The notes under the pieces are model-generated. The model saw only the letters and a program-made list of their open reading frames with translations, ran no database searches and was not told the origin of the DNA. From Cryobacterium gelidum (lineage in GTDB: Bacteria > Actinomycetota > Actinomycetes > Actinomycetales > Microbacteriaceae), in the NCBI RefSeq assembly GCF_004403985.1, contig NZ_SOHL01000013.1, positions 62,001-126,000 of the forward strand: a stretch of 64,000 bases of DNA, in the 5' to 3' direction. The translations under genes and the position numbers were made by a program. This document shows positions 54,301 through 63,767 of this stretch, piece after piece (within the stretch, counting starts at the first letter, position 1; every line of letters begins with the position of its first letter).

Positions 54301-54539
54301 CCCTGGTCATCACCCTGGCACTGATTCCCATGGTGCTGTTGGGCGGTGTCGTCGGAACCGAGATCCTCTTGCCGCTGGCCGTGATCATCTGGGGTGGGCT
54401 GCTTGGCGCGGTCCTGCTGACGCTGGTTATTTTGCCCATTCTCTTCGTTCGATTCGGCCCAACGAGCCAGACCGACTGGGAAAGTTCACTCGTAAGTAGC
54501 GATGGACCAGGACTGCACGAAAGGCAGGAAGCGCTGTGA
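51318..54539 (+). CDS. RND-superfamily permease, heavy-metal (CusA/CzcA-like) branch, with altered TM4
   Basis: This 1073-residue protein has the RND plan: TM1, first large exterior loop (VDNLPEFAPPHVQVQTEALGLSAVEVEQ in pieces), TM2-6, second loop, TM8-12. The early motif [15 protein letters not shown] matches its neighbour RND. In heavy-metal RND pumps TM4 carries the proton-relay aspartate followed by an I-E-N motif. Here the segment reads VVGDVIGDLHAL, with Gly416 at the aspartate position and His423 replacing the glutamate; a second Asp417 remains. A hydrophilic insert follows (about 430-455). It may be a non-relaying partner of the second RND protein. The last 4 bases overlap the lipoprotein start. 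Confidence 0.85.
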   Translation: MTGWLVLWSLKFRLLVLAIAAGTVGFGIVNLPELAVDNLPEFAPPHVQVQTEALGLSAVEVEQLITSPMEADLLNGVAWLDEIRSVSVPGLSSIDLIFERGTNVLRARQLVAERLTQAFALPNVSTPPVLMQPLSSTSRVMMIQFTSKEVSLLDMSVLARWNVKPKLMGIPGVANVSIWGQREQQLQVQVDPNELQARGVTLNQIVETTGNAVWVSPLSFLEASTPGTGGFLESANQRIGIQHVLPIQNPEDLGKVAVEGSGSVGQGQLLLGDVASLSEDHQPLIGDAITGAEPGLLLVIEKFPDTSVSEVTADVEDALDDLTQGMAGITVNSTVFRPASFLESALENLALALFVSLLLVIATIWLAFRSWRYALIGAVAIGVSATAAAALLFVQGAVFNTMVFSGLVLALAIVVGDVIGDLHALRLSERAGGIRGSSMRADQKTPAAPDAMAQDGLLIRAMKRSRTPAIFAAMVSALAVAPALFVGGLDGRLIQPLVWAYLLALLVAMIVALTVTPALASFVLRGNRATPPEPIFVDRLRASYQNAIDNMTSGRRWVAAGIVAVIAIASVAALPLLAGDKPILAEVPDRTILVQWEAAAGTAGTEMDRIMENAGAELRQVAGVESVGGHVGRAITSDTASNVSASELWVTMSTGADFGAIRQAVQEIVDGYPGLSNEVLTYPERQIKTVRSAGDAAFAVRVYGIDLTIMREKAEEIRQILADTEGIVKPRVDVSVDQPIAEIEVDLAAAEEFGIKPGDVRRAAATILQGIEVGYLFEQQKVFQVVVKGDEASRNSLTSVRELVINTPSGGHVQLGEVATVTVRPNQTVINHDDTSRSIDVVAGIQGRSLAAVTTDIQAAIAQLEFPMEYHAVIPPQYEEQQAAGQLVWWLFAAAGIAILILLQTVLGGWRLAAFTFILLPVPMLSGLVAAVLTGGINSLYLLVAFAVVLAIATRDVILLLGRYQTLQVSDPSLSSATLMRRAATDRLAPTVVAALVITLALIPMVLLGGVVGTEILLPLAVIIWGGLLGAVLLTLVILPILFVRFGPTSQTDWESSLVSSDGPGLHERQEAL

Positions 54540-54985
54540 AGACCTTGAGTTCGTTGAAACGTGGCACACTGTCGGCCGCAGCATTGACCGCGGTCATCCT
54601 GACGGGCCTGACTGGATGCGCCACCCCTGACGCCGACGCGACCAGCGGCATCGCAGCAGCCACGAAGGAAGAGATCGCGGGTACCGACCTGAACCGACTG
54701 ACCCTCACGGAGAAGGCCGTCGAACGACTCGACCTCGCGACGGCACCGGTCGCGGCGGGCATTAGCGGGCTGGACATCCCCTATGGGGCCCTGATCTACA
54801 CCGCGAACGGTGACACCTGGGTGTACACCAGCCCCGAACCGCTGGTCTTCATCCGCGCAATGGTCGTCGTGGACCGCATCGACGGGCAGGTTGCGCGGCT
54901 CAGTGCGGGTCCGGCCGTCGGCACAGCTGTCGTCACGGTAGGCGCTGCCGAACTCTACGGCGCCGAATTCGACGCGGCGCACTGA
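54536..54985 (+). CDS. Minimal membrane-fusion-like lipoprotein
   Basis: This 149-residue lipoprotein starts with GTG 54536 and has a lipobox ending LTGC near residue 28. The mature part IPYGALIYTANGDTWVYTSPEPLVF, GQVARLSAGPAVGTAVVTVGAAELYGAEF resembles only the last (membrane-proximal) domain of RND membrane fusion proteins such as CusB. The barrel-sandwich/lipoyl and hairpin domains, which reach an outer-membrane channel in Gram-negatives, are absent. Gene overlap on the left and a 1-base gap on the right place it in a tripartite operon with the two RND permeases. Confidence 0.75.
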   Translation: MKTLSSLKRGTLSAAALTAVILTGLTGCATPDADATSGIAAATKEEIAGTDLNRLTLTEKAVERLDLATAPVAAGISGLDIPYGALIYTANGDTWVYTSPEPLVFIRAMVVVDRIDGQVARLSAGPAVGTAVVTVGAAELYGAEFDAAH

Positions 54986-54986
54986 C

Positions 54987-57900
54987 ATGCGTCGGATCGT
55001 CGGGTTCAGTCTCAAGTTCCGGGCGGTGATTGTTGCGGTGGCCGTCGGGATCATGTTGTTCGGGGGGGTACAGCTGAGCACGGCATCCGTCGACGTCTTC
55101 CCGGAGTTTGCCCCACCCAAGGTTGAAATCCAGACCATTTGCATCGGCCTGACTGCCGAGGAGGTCGAACAACTGGTCACCGTGCCGTTGGAGGAGGCCC
55201 TCAACGGGGTCGAGGGCCTGGAGGATCTCCGCTCCAAGTCGGTCGAACAGCTCTCCTCCATCGTGCTGATCTTTGAGCCGGGTGCCGACCTGTTGGAGGC
55301 TCGCCAACTCGTCTCGGAGCGAATAGCGACGGTGACCCCGACGCTGCCTACCTGGGCGGCACCACCCCTGATGCTGCAGCCGTTATCCTCGACCAGCCGC
55401 GTGATGAAGATCGGGCTGACCAGCGATGAGCGCTCGCTGATGGAAATGTCCATGATCAGCTACTGGACAATCCGAGCGCACTTGCTACGCGTACCCGGTG
55501 TGGCCAATGTGGCGATCTGGGGCGAGCGACTGCAAATGCTCCAGGTACAGGCCGAACCCGACAAGATGCTGGCCCAGGGGGTGTCCCTGAATCAGGTGAT
55601 GGATGTCACCGCGAACGCTTTGGATGCCGGGTTGCTGCAATATTCCCCCGGTGCCCTGATCGGCACCGGGGGCTACATTGGCACCCCGAACCAGCAATTG
55701 GGAATCCAGCATGTCCTTCCCATTGCCACGGCTGAAGATCTCGCCAATGTCACGATCGAGGAACGGAACGGAGACACGCTCAAACTCGGCGACGTGGCAC
55801 GGGTCGTCGAAGACCACCAGTCGCTGATCGGCGACGCCGTCATCAACAACGGTGAAGGGCTTATGTTGATCGTGGAAAAGCTGCCCTGGGGCAACACCCT
55901 CGAGGTGACCGAGGGCGTCGAAGCGGCACTCGAGAAGATGAAACCGGGACTGAGCGGCATCGAGATCGATACCTCGATCTTCCGACCGGCGACCTTCATC
56001 GAGGAATCCCTGGACAACCTGACCCTGTCGCTGCTGTTGGGCTGCCTCCTGGTGATGACGGTGCTCGGTGCCTTCCTGTTCCAATGGCGCACGGCGCTGA
56101 TCAGCCTGATTGCCATTCCACTCTCCCTCGTGTCAGCGGCAGTGGTTCTGTATCTCACCGGAAGTTCGGTCAACACCATGGTGCTGGCGGGGCTGGTCAT
56201 CGCCGTGGGTGTGGTCGTGGACGACGCCATCATCGACATCGAGAACATCATTCGCCGCTTGCGCCAACACCGCATCGAAGGCGGAACGAGGTCCACCGCG
56301 TCGGTGGTGCTCGAGGCCTCGCTCGAAGTTCGCGGGCCCATCGTCTACGCCACGGTGATCATCGTGGTCGCAGCCGTGCCGATCTTTTTTCTCGAGGGAC
56401 TCACCGGGGCATTCTTTCGACCTCTGGCCATCGCTTACACCCTGGCCGTGCTGGCCTCCATGGTGGTGGCGCTGACCGTCACGCCGGCGCTGGCACTGAT
56501 CTTCATGCGCGAGGTCCCGTTGAAAGCGCAGGAACCGCCACTGGTGCGGATTCTCAAACGCGGGTACCACAGGGTGCTCAGGCCAATTGTCCACCGACCG
56601 TTGGGCGGGTATATCGCCTTTGGAGCATTGGCGACGGCCGGTGCCGTGGTCGCACCGTTCCTCGGCCAGTCGCTGCTCCCGGACTTCAAGGAGCGGGACT
56701 TCCTGATGCACTGGGTCACCCAGCCGGGCACCTCGGTCAGCGAGGAATATCGGATCAGCCAGCGGGCCTGCCAGGAACTGCTCACGATTGACGGTGTCAA
56801 TAACTGCGGCTCGCACATCGGGCAGGCGTTCGCGGCCGACGAGGTCGTTGGCGTGCACTTCGGCGAGAATTGGATCAGTATCGACCCAGCTGCAGACTAC
56901 GACCAGACCCATGCCGCCGTTCTGGAAGTGGTTGAAGGGTATCCCGGCATTCACCGCGACGTGCAGACCTACCTGAAGGAGCGGATCAGGGAGGTGCTGA
57001 CCGGTTCGAGTAACGCCGTGGTGGTGCGGCTCTACGGCGATGACCTGGGCCTGCTCCGCGAGACTGCGGATGACATCTTCGAAATCTTCACAGCAATCCC
57101 TGGGGCAGTCGACGAGCATGTGGCCTTGCAGGTGGACATTCCACAGCTCAGCGTCAGGGTGGATCTGGACAAGGCCCAGCAGTATGGCCTGAAGCCGGGC
57201 GACGTGCGGCGCGCGGCGGCAACGCTGGTGGCCGGCGAGGAAGTCGGTGACGTCTACCGGGGCGGCAAGGCCTACGACGTGCAGGTGTGGAGCCCGGTCG
57301 AAATCCGCTCCGACGTGACCAGCATCCGTAACCTGCCCATTGATACGCCCAGCGGGACGCAGATCCGCCTGGCCGATGTCGCGGACGTCTTGCTGATAGC
57401 GACGCCGAATGTGATCCAACGCGAGGATGGCTCCCGGCGCATCGACATCGAGGCCAATGTGGAGGATGGCACCTTGGCCACGGTGGTCGCCAGCCTGGAG
57501 GCCGGTTTGGCGGACCTTGATCTGCCGACCGGGTTCCACGCCGAGATTCTCGGTGAGTACCAAGAACGAGAGCAAGCCACACAGCTTCTCCTGACGCTGG
57601 CCGTTCTGGCCTTGGCGGCGATCTTCCTTCTGCTCCAGGCGGCGTTTGGCAGCTGGCGACTGGCGACACTGATCATGCTGACGTTGCCGATCGCCCTGGT
57701 CGGCGGAGTGTTCGCGGCCTTCCTCGGCGGCGGCGTATTGTCGCTCGGCTCAATCGTCGGGTTCCTCACGGTAATGGGAATCGCCGCACGCAACAGCATC
57801 CTGCTGATCAATCACTGTCAACATCTGGAGAAGCAGGAAAATATGCAGTTCAGTGCCGACTTGGTGTTACGCGGGGCAGGGGAGCGCCTCTCGCCCATTC

Positions 57901-58136
57901 TCATGACCACGCTGGCCACGGGGCTTGCCCTGGTGCCGCTGGTCGCCCTGGGCAATATCCCCGGACACGAGATCGAACATCCAATGGCGGTCGTCATCCT
58001 GGGCGGACTGGTCACGTCGACCCTGCTCAACCTGTTCGTGGTGCCGTCCCTGTACCTGCGATTCGCCAAACCGAAGCCAGCACAGCCCGCGCAGCCGTTA
58101 GAGATCCGGGAGCCTGTTCCCGCCGATGCCGGCTAG
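54987..58136 (+). CDS. RND-superfamily permease, heavy-metal (CusA/CzcA-like) branch
   Basis: This 1049-residue permease begins [21 protein letters not shown] and has the usual twelve helices and two exterior loops. TM4 keeps the expected [16 protein letters not shown] with Asp412, Asp413 and Glu419. [20 protein letters not shown] marks the start of the second loop, and [19 protein letters not shown] marks TM10. The closest known activity is proton-driven export of metal ions or other toxic compounds. It shares long identical stretches with the first RND, such as [11 protein letters not shown]. Confidence 0.9.
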   Translation: MRRIVGFSLKFRAVIVAVAVGIMLFGGVQLSTASVDVFPEFAPPKVEIQTICIGLTAEEVEQLVTVPLEEALNGVEGLEDLRSKSVEQLSSIVLIFEPGADLLEARQLVSERIATVTPTLPTWAAPPLMLQPLSSTSRVMKIGLTSDERSLMEMSMISYWTIRAHLLRVPGVANVAIWGERLQMLQVQAEPDKMLAQGVSLNQVMDVTANALDAGLLQYSPGALIGTGGYIGTPNQQLGIQHVLPIATAEDLANVTIEERNGDTLKLGDVARVVEDHQSLIGDAVINNGEGLMLIVEKLPWGNTLEVTEGVEAALEKMKPGLSGIEIDTSIFRPATFIEESLDNLTLSLLLGCLLVMTVLGAFLFQWRTALISLIAIPLSLVSAAVVLYLTGSSVNTMVLAGLVIAVGVVVDDAIIDIENIIRRLRQHRIEGGTRSTASVVLEASLEVRGPIVYATVIIVVAAVPIFFLEGLTGAFFRPLAIAYTLAVLASMVVALTVTPALALIFMREVPLKAQEPPLVRILKRGYHRVLRPIVHRPLGGYIAFGALATAGAVVAPFLGQSLLPDFKERDFLMHWVTQPGTSVSEEYRISQRACQELLTIDGVNNCGSHIGQAFAADEVVGVHFGENWISIDPAADYDQTHAAVLEVVEGYPGIHRDVQTYLKERIREVLTGSSNAVVVRLYGDDLGLLRETADDIFEIFTAIPGAVDEHVALQVDIPQLSVRVDLDKAQQYGLKPGDVRRAAATLVAGEEVGDVYRGGKAYDVQVWSPVEIRSDVTSIRNLPIDTPSGTQIRLADVADVLLIATPNVIQREDGSRRIDIEANVEDGTLATVVASLEAGLADLDLPTGFHAEILGEYQEREQATQLLLTLAVLALAAIFLLLQAAFGSWRLATLIMLTLPIALVGGVFAAFLGGGVLSLGSIVGFLTVMGIAARNSILLINHCQHLEKQENMQFSADLVLRGAGERLSPILMTTLATGLALVPLVALGNIPGHEIEHPMAVVILGGLVTSTLLNLFVVPSLYLRFAKPKPAQPAQPLEIREPVPADAG

Positions 58137-58192
58137 GCACCTACTCAGCGGAGCATTCACAGCAGCACCCGAGCAGTGAAAGGTCAACCGAC

Positions 58193-59113
58193 ATGCTCCG
58201 ATTCCGAACAGCCCTCATGGTGGGCGCATCCGTCGTCCTGCTCGCGGCGTCTGCCCTGGCAGTGGTGACTTTCACGACATCAGCCGGGTCAGCGCCCGTG
58301 GCATCAGCCGAGGAACGGTGCGGTCCGGGCTCGGCCCTGAATTTTGTGCCCGCCGATTTTCAGGACAGTCCCCGGATCGACAATGAATGGATCCCGCTCG
58401 AACCGGGCATGGAGTACACGCTGGAGGGCACCGTCACCTCGGCGGACGGGGTGCAGGATCGCGTCGTGGTGCACACCGTGACGGGGCTCCGCAAAATCGT
58501 CAACGGCGTCGCCACCCGGGTCCTGTGGGATCGCGACTATGCCGACGCCCAGTTGGCCGAATCCGAATTGGCCTTCTTCGCCCAGACCGGCGAGGGGGCA
58601 GTCTGGCTGCTCGGCGAATACCCCGAGGAGTACGAGAACGGTGAGTTTGTGGGCGCGCCCAGCACGTTTATCAGCGGCGTGGATGGTGCAGTGGCGGGCA
58701 TCGTCATGCCAGCCGCTCCGCAGGCAGATACTCCCGCACACGTGCAAGCCCACGCGCCGTCGGTGGGTTTTCTGGACTGTGGAACGGTCCTCCGTCACGG
58801 TGAACAGGCCTGCACCCCGGTGGACTGTTTCGAGAACGTACTGGTCATCGAGGAGACGAACCCGCTTGATCCAGATGGCGGACACCAGCATAAGTTTTAT
58901 TCGGCCGGGCTGGGCAATATCCAGGTGACCGCCGTTGGCGGGGCCGACCAGGAGGAGCTTCGCCTCGTGAAGATCCGACGGCTAGATGCGCCCCAGCTCG
59001 GCGCCGTGAACGCTGAAGCGCTCACGCTCGACCGCCGCGCTTTCGAGGTGAGCCCGGATGTCTATGGCACCACGTCGCGCGCCGTGATCGATACGCCTGC
59101 ACCGCGTGACTGA
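58193..59113 (+). CDS. Secreted protein of unknown function
   Basis: This 306-residue protein has a signal sequence or N-terminal anchor (residues 7-38) and a mature domain starting RCGPGSALNFVPADF. It contains the recognisable pattern DNEWIPLEPGMEYTLEG, VHTVTGLRKIVNGVATRVLWDRDY, and HKFYSAGLGNIQV, seen in a widespread actinobacterial family of secreted proteins without known role. Cys43 plus three cysteines in LDCGTV and ACTPVDCF may form disulfides. It follows the second RND gene by 56 bases with its own AAAGG site and may be an accessory exterior subunit. Its C-terminus resembles the truncated protein at 63767-64000. Confidence 0.8.
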   Translation: MLRFRTALMVGASVVLLAASALAVVTFTTSAGSAPVASAEERCGPGSALNFVPADFQDSPRIDNEWIPLEPGMEYTLEGTVTSADGVQDRVVVHTVTGLRKIVNGVATRVLWDRDYADAQLAESELAFFAQTGEGAVWLLGEYPEEYENGEFVGAPSTFISGVDGAVAGIVMPAAPQADTPAHVQAHAPSVGFLDCGTVLRHGEQACTPVDCFENVLVIEETNPLDPDGGHQHKFYSAGLGNIQVTAVGGADQEELRLVKIRRLDAPQLGAVNAEALTLDRRAFEVSPDVYGTTSRAVIDTPAPRD

Positions 59114-59194
59114 AGCAGCTCGCCCGACCGAGTGCGCGGCCGCCCGTGCGATGGCCACGCGCCGAAGGCGCGATCCAATTGTCCGGTCAGAGCT

Positions 59195-62100
59195 TCACTC
59201 GTCCCGCAGGAGTTCTGTGGGTTTGAGGCGCCCGATCTGGAAAGCCGCGGCGGCTGATGAGAGTGCTGTGGCGCACAGCACGAGCGCCGCGAGCACCGCC
59301 AACTCGGCCTTGGGCACAGCCAGCGCGGGAGAGAGAGTAAAGATCGGTCTGAGAACCTGCACGAATTGAGACGCCATGCCGATGCCGACCAGCACGCCGA
59401 TCGCGGTGCCGAGCGTTGCGGAGATGCCGGCCTCGGCCAGCACGAGAGCGCGGATGTCACTGCTGGACATTCCTTGGGCGCGCAGGGTGACGTACTCTCG
59501 GCGGCGTTGCAGCAGCATCCCAAAAACAAACATCGCCGTGGCGGTTGCTGCCATGAGGAAGGTGAAGAACGAGTCGAGTTGCAGCAGGCCCCGCACGTTG
59601 AGCGCGGTGAGGCTCGACTGGTCCCGGTCCAGAGCCGTCTCTGAGGTCAGCACCTCGAAGTTTTGCTGCAATTCTTGACCGGCGGAGAGCGCCTGAACTT
59701 CAGAGAGCCCCTGAACCGTGCGATCAAGGCCCGGGACGCTGCGGTCCGAGCTGGCGACGAGGTAATAGTCGGCGTCGGTGAGGCCCGTTTCGCGTTGGTA
59801 GAAATCCAGATTCGCAACAATGTCAGTCCCCTGGGCCGCACCGGGAAACTTGGTGAACAATCCGACGACACGCATCGGCGTTCGTGTTTGCTGATCGGTA
59901 TCGCGGGCCAGCAGCACCTCCACCGGATCCCCGATCTTGAGTTTCAAACCCTCGGCCAGGGCGATGTTGACGAGGATCCCATCCGGTGTCGACCGCAGCG
60001 CCGACAGCATCCGGCCGGCCGTGCCGGAGACGAACACGGAATCCGGCAGGGCAGCGACGGTGCCGAACGTGTCCGGGTCGATAGCCGCGAGGCTGGTGAC
60101 GTCTTCGTTGAAGTCGCTGGTGAGCACGGAGTTCTGGGACGAGAACACGACCGGGGTCGCACCGGCCACGCCCGAAACGTCAAACTCGGCACTGAGGGCT
60201 GTTGGGTGCGGCCGGTCACTTGTGGGATTCGGTGTCAACCGAATGTCCGAGCCCACCTGGAACCGAGCATCCGCAACCTTGGCGGTGTCGTAGACCGTGG
60301 CAAAGCAGGCGAGCATGGTGCCGAGGCTGACGACCAGACCCACCGTGACGACGCCACCGGTCAACGCCGTCAGCCGGCGGGTGATGCTGCGCCAGAGCAC
60401 ACCGGAGCGTAGCCGGGTGAAAGGCTGGGCGCCGCGACCGGATGCGGCGCGCGCGGTGATCTCCTGCAGCAGGTGCGCAATGAACAGTGTGCCCGCCAGC
60501 CAGGCGATAATAGGCGCCACGAGCAGCTGCAGTGGCAGCGTCACGGCCTGGCCGGCATACACCGAGCCTGGCGGGGCATCAAACGCTCCGAGCCGCAGGG
60601 CTACCAGCTGCAGGGCGACCGCGATGGCCAGCGCGATGAGGTCAACGGGGAGACGGTGCCAACTCGGGGTGGTGCGCTGCGAACTGATATTGAGTTGCTG
60701 TTTGATCTCTCGGGTGATCAGGCTCCGGCCGGGAACATACAGGGCGAGCGCCGTGACCAGCATGCCGCCGCTGACCCCGATCAGCGTGGATTGAAGCAGG
60801 GCGGCGGGCGACGCCTCGAACAGGATGGAGCGCCCGAGCAGCGCCAGCACCGTCGCGAAGCCCAGAACCGTTCCGAGGAGTGATCCCACCCCCGCGATCG
60901 CGACCGTGCGCAGCGCGAGCAGGAACAGCAGATGCTTGCGAGCGGCCCCCCGCACACGCAGGAGGGCGTTCTCACGGCGTTGGGCACCTGCGAGCAAGGT
61001 TCCGGCGTAGGCCGTGAGGATGGCGGCCAGGATCCCGCCCGGCAGTCCCAGAAAGACGAACAGGCGCTTGGCAACCGCCGCATCTTCCGCGGCGACGTGC
61101 AGCGTATTGGAGATGTTGTCGATCAGGTAGTCCTGACCGGAGGCCACGCCCTGCACGGCCTCGGCGATCCCGCTGGTCTGGGCGAAAGCGGTTGCCGGAT
61201 CGGAATTCAAGATGCTTCGCTCGATCAGCACGTCGAGCTCCTCGAGCGGGAGACTGTTGAGGGCGCTGTCCCGTTCGGCCGCTGCGGCTTCGAAGGCCGG
61301 CTCAACCTGGTCGCTGTAGACGCTGGGGTCCACGACCACGGTGAAGGGCACGTACCTGAATTTCTCGAGCGTGCCGGCCTCTCTGCTCTCGAAGAGCGGC
61401 CGGGCACCAGACAGGTCGGTAATACCGGTCACGTCGAGCGAAAGCGGTGCGGCCCCGCCGGGCAATTCGATCGTGACGGTACCGCCAACGCTGAGGCTCA
61501 GGGCACGTGCCGTCTCCGCACTGATCAGTGCCCCGCCTTGGCGCATGCTGCCGGAGCGAATCTTGACCGAGGGATAGTGGGACAGATACCGGGTGTCGAA
61601 GGCGAAAAGCTTGACCGGGCCAGGAACGGCGATCCCGCGGGCGGTGAGAGTTTCGGCAGCCATGTCCACGAGCACCAGCGGGTCGGCGGCCGCCACTCCG
61701 GGAACATCCGCTACCGTGTCGGCGAGAGTCTGCAGCGCGGTGGCCCTCGGGGCGTTCGCGAGGGCCGGGGTAACGGCCTCGCGGGTCGAAATCGTCGCCC
61801 GCACGGGCAGATCCGCGGTCGACGCAACGGATGCGGTTGCCCGCAGACGGTAGGTGATCCGAACAGAAACAGCGGGCTCGACCGTGCCGATGTTCAGCCC
61901 GGTGCCTGCTTCGCCTTGGAACAGCGGGCTGCCTCCTGCCACATCGACGATGGGTGTTTCGTTTTGATCGGTCGAATCCGCGACGTACTCGAGCGCGACA
62001 TTCGGTGGCACCCGAACCACGACTTCGTGGGCGGGCGCGAAACCGTCGTTGGCGATGGTCAGAGTGACGAGGGTTGTGTCGCCCGCATCCAGTGCGTCGT

Positions 62101-62344
62101 CGGCCATCGTTTGTTCCAGCCGGATGCCGCCGCCGAGGGGAGTTGTCAGCACCCGCTGCATGTCGAGCGTCAGGGGCGCGACAGCTCGCCTTGTCATCGA
62201 TGCACCGGACCCGTCGATAAAGAACAGCACCGCCGAGAACAGGCCTACCCCGACGACGACGCCCACCAGGGAGGTAAGCGTACGCCGCGGGTTGCGAAAC
62301 AGATCCCGCTGAACGAACCCGCCGAGAGTCACCTGCCCGCTCAT
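59195..62344 (-). CDS. FtsX-like ABC transporter permease with an exterior DUF11-like domain
   Basis: This 1049-residue permease has two FtsX/MacB units: TM near residues 22-44, four helices near 420-560, one pair near 590-650, and the last group near 680-700 and 935-1030. After TM1 the exterior region includes a beta-sandwich-like stretch (about residues 72-172) with TLVTLTIANDGFAPAHEVVVRVPPNV in pieces, a pattern of the DUF11/CARDB repeats usually seen in surface adhesins, and then a MacB-type periplasmic-core-like segment. Its start overlaps the ATPase gene by 4 bases. It probably exports or releases a lipid, lipoprotein or peptide. Confidence 0.85.
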   Translation of the reverse strand: MSGQVTLGGFVQRDLFRNPRRTLTSLVGVVVGVGLFSAVLFFIDGSGASMTRRAVAPLTLDMQRVLTTPLGGGIRLEQTMADDALDAGDTTLVTLTIANDGFAPAHEVVVRVPPNVALEYVADSTDQNETPIVDVAGGSPLFQGEAGTGLNIGTVEPAVSVRITYRLRATASVASTADLPVRATISTREAVTPALANAPRATALQTLADTVADVPGVAAADPLVLVDMAAETLTARGIAVPGPVKLFAFDTRYLSHYPSVKIRSGSMRQGGALISAETARALSLSVGGTVTIELPGGAAPLSLDVTGITDLSGARPLFESREAGTLEKFRYVPFTVVVDPSVYSDQVEPAFEAAAAERDSALNSLPLEELDVLIERSILNSDPATAFAQTSGIAEAVQGVASGQDYLIDNISNTLHVAAEDAAVAKRLFVFLGLPGGILAAILTAYAGTLLAGAQRRENALLRVRGAARKHLLFLLALRTVAIAGVGSLLGTVLGFATVLALLGRSILFEASPAALLQSTLIGVSGGMLVTALALYVPGRSLITREIKQQLNISSQRTTPSWHRLPVDLIALAIAVALQLVALRLGAFDAPPGSVYAGQAVTLPLQLLVAPIIAWLAGTLFIAHLLQEITARAASGRGAQPFTRLRSGVLWRSITRRLTALTGGVVTVGLVVSLGTMLACFATVYDTAKVADARFQVGSDIRLTPNPTSDRPHPTALSAEFDVSGVAGATPVVFSSQNSVLTSDFNEDVTSLAAIDPDTFGTVAALPDSVFVSGTAGRMLSALRSTPDGILVNIALAEGLKLKIGDPVEVLLARDTDQQTRTPMRVVGLFTKFPGAAQGTDIVANLDFYQRETGLTDADYYLVASSDRSVPGLDRTVQGLSEVQALSAGQELQQNFEVLTSETALDRDQSSLTALNVRGLLQLDSFFTFLMAATATAMFVFGMLLQRRREYVTLRAQGMSSSDIRALVLAEAGISATLGTAIGVLVGIGMASQFVQVLRPIFTLSPALAVPKAELAVLAALVLCATALSSAAAAFQIGRLKPTELLRDE

Positions 62345-63063
62345 GTCGGTCCCGCCATCCGGCCGGCGCGCATTTCAAGCACGGTACTCATCCGTTCGGC
62401 CACTGCCCGGTCGTGCGTGACCACGACCAGCGTGGCGCCGTGTGTCGCGTGGTGCTGCAGCAGCAGTTCCACCACCCGGTTTACGCTCGCCCCGTCGAGG
62501 GATCCGGTCGGCTCGTCGGCCAGGATGATACCCGGATTGTGCACGATCGCCCGAGCGACGGCGACCCGTTGACGTTGGCCGCCGGAGAGCTCGTCGGGGA
62601 AGCGTCGCTCGAGAGAGATCACGTCGAGCGACTCAAGCAATGCCCGGGTTTGGGCTGGCTCGTCGGCGAGGCCGGCCAACACCGCCTGCAAACCAACATT
62701 CTCGGAGGCGGTCAGGAAGGGCTGTAAGTTGCCGGCTTGGAAGACGAAGCCGAAGTGTCGGCGACGGAGGGCGGCACGGTCCGGCTCTGCCATCGCCGAG
62801 AGGAGGTGGGGACCCACCCGAACCTCGCCGGATGTTGGCGTCTCGAGACCGCCGAGGATTCCGAGCCGGGTCGATTTTCCAGATCCGCTCGGCCCGACAA
62901 TGGCCACGCTCGTGCCGGGTTCGACCGTCATCGTCACGCCATCCAGGGCTCGAATCGGTCCGGACGCCGTGGTGTACCTCATGCTGAGGGCGGTAACGGC
63001 AACGCGAAGGCCCCATCCCTTGGCAGTTGCCGGGTATTCGCGCGGTTCGATCGACCCGATCAT
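62341..63063 (-). CDS. ABC transporter ATP-binding protein (LolD/MacB type), second ATPase
   Basis: This 240-residue ATPase has Walker A GPSGSGKST, Q-loop VFQAGNLQPF, signature LSGGQRQRV, Walker B IILADEPTGSLD and switch THD. The first 22 residues before the ATPase core are unusual. It overlaps both neighbours by 4 bases (ATGA), so the group is translated as one unit. With the other ATPase, it would supply the two nucleotide sites for the single long permease. Confidence 0.92.
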   Translation of the reverse strand: MIGSIEPREYPATAKGWGLRVAVTALSMRYTTASGPIRALDGVTMTVEPGTSVAIVGPSGSGKSTRLGILGGLETPTSGEVRVGPHLLSAMAEPDRAALRRRHFGFVFQAGNLQPFLTASENVGLQAVLAGLADEPAQTRALLESLDVISLERRFPDELSGGQRQRVAVARAIVHNPGIILADEPTGSLDGASVNRVVELLLQHHATHGATLVVVTHDRAVAERMSTVLEMRAGRMAGPT

Positions 63064-63767
63064 GACGCGCGTTCCAGATGGCCGCCGCTCAGTCGAAGAA
63101 CGCGCGAACTCAGCGAGACGATCTCGGGGTTGTGGGTGACCAACAAGACGGCGAGGCCACGGTCACGGCAGGCCGTATGGAGGGTGTTGATCACCACTCT
63201 GGCGGTGGCTCCGTCGAGCTGCCCAACAGCCTCATCGGCCAGAAGCAGCTCGGGGTCGTTCGCCAGCGCAAGTGCCACGGCGACGCGCTGCGCCTCGCCG
63301 CCGGAGAGCCGCCGCGGCAGGTGGCCGGCCCGATCTTCAAGATCGACCTGCTTGAGAAGCGCGTGGATGTGAGCAGCACGGGCGGTTCGCCCGGCGAGGC
63401 GAATCGCCAGTGCAATGTTTTCCCCAGCGGTAAGGAACGGCACGAGGTTTCCGGACTGCAGCACGATGCCGATTCGCGTGGCCCGCAGCTGAGCGCGCCG
63501 GGTGTCGGGCAGGGCGCCGATATCCTGACCATCGAAGATCACCTGGCCGGAGTCGGGAACCAACAACCCGGCGATAAGCGAGACGAGCGTGGACTTGCCG
63601 CAGCCGGACGGGCCCACCAGGCAGGTGATCTCACCACGCGGCAGCTCGAGATCCAGTGCCTTCAGGACCGACGTTGTCTCGCGGGCAGTGCGGTAGGTTT
63701 TGGACACGGCGTGCAGGCTCAGCAGCGGCCGGTCCTCTGCTGCGAGAGCCGAGTCCTCGCTCGACAT
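63060..63767 (-). CDS. ABC transporter ATP-binding protein, first ATPase
   Basis: This 235-residue ATPase has Walker A GPSGCGKST, Q-loop VLQSGNLVPF, signature LSGGEAQRV, Walker B LLLADEAVGQLD and switch THN. Its Walker B lacks the DEPT sequence of the partner (DEAV), and the D-loop is GQLD. ATG 63767 overlaps the stop of the upstream gene (TGATG); the GTG at 63770 is an alternative. The two ATPases are clearly different proteins and not a recent duplication. Confidence 0.9.
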   Translation of the reverse strand: MSSEDSALAAEDRPLLSLHAVSKTYRTARETTSVLKALDLELPRGEITCLVGPSGCGKSTLVSLIAGLLVPDSGQVIFDGQDIGALPDTRRAQLRATRIGIVLQSGNLVPFLTAGENIALAIRLAGRTARAAHIHALLKQVDLEDRAGHLPRRLSGGEAQRVAVALALANDPELLLADEAVGQLDGATARVVINTLHTACRDRGLAVLLVTHNPEIVSLSSRVLRLSGGHLERAS

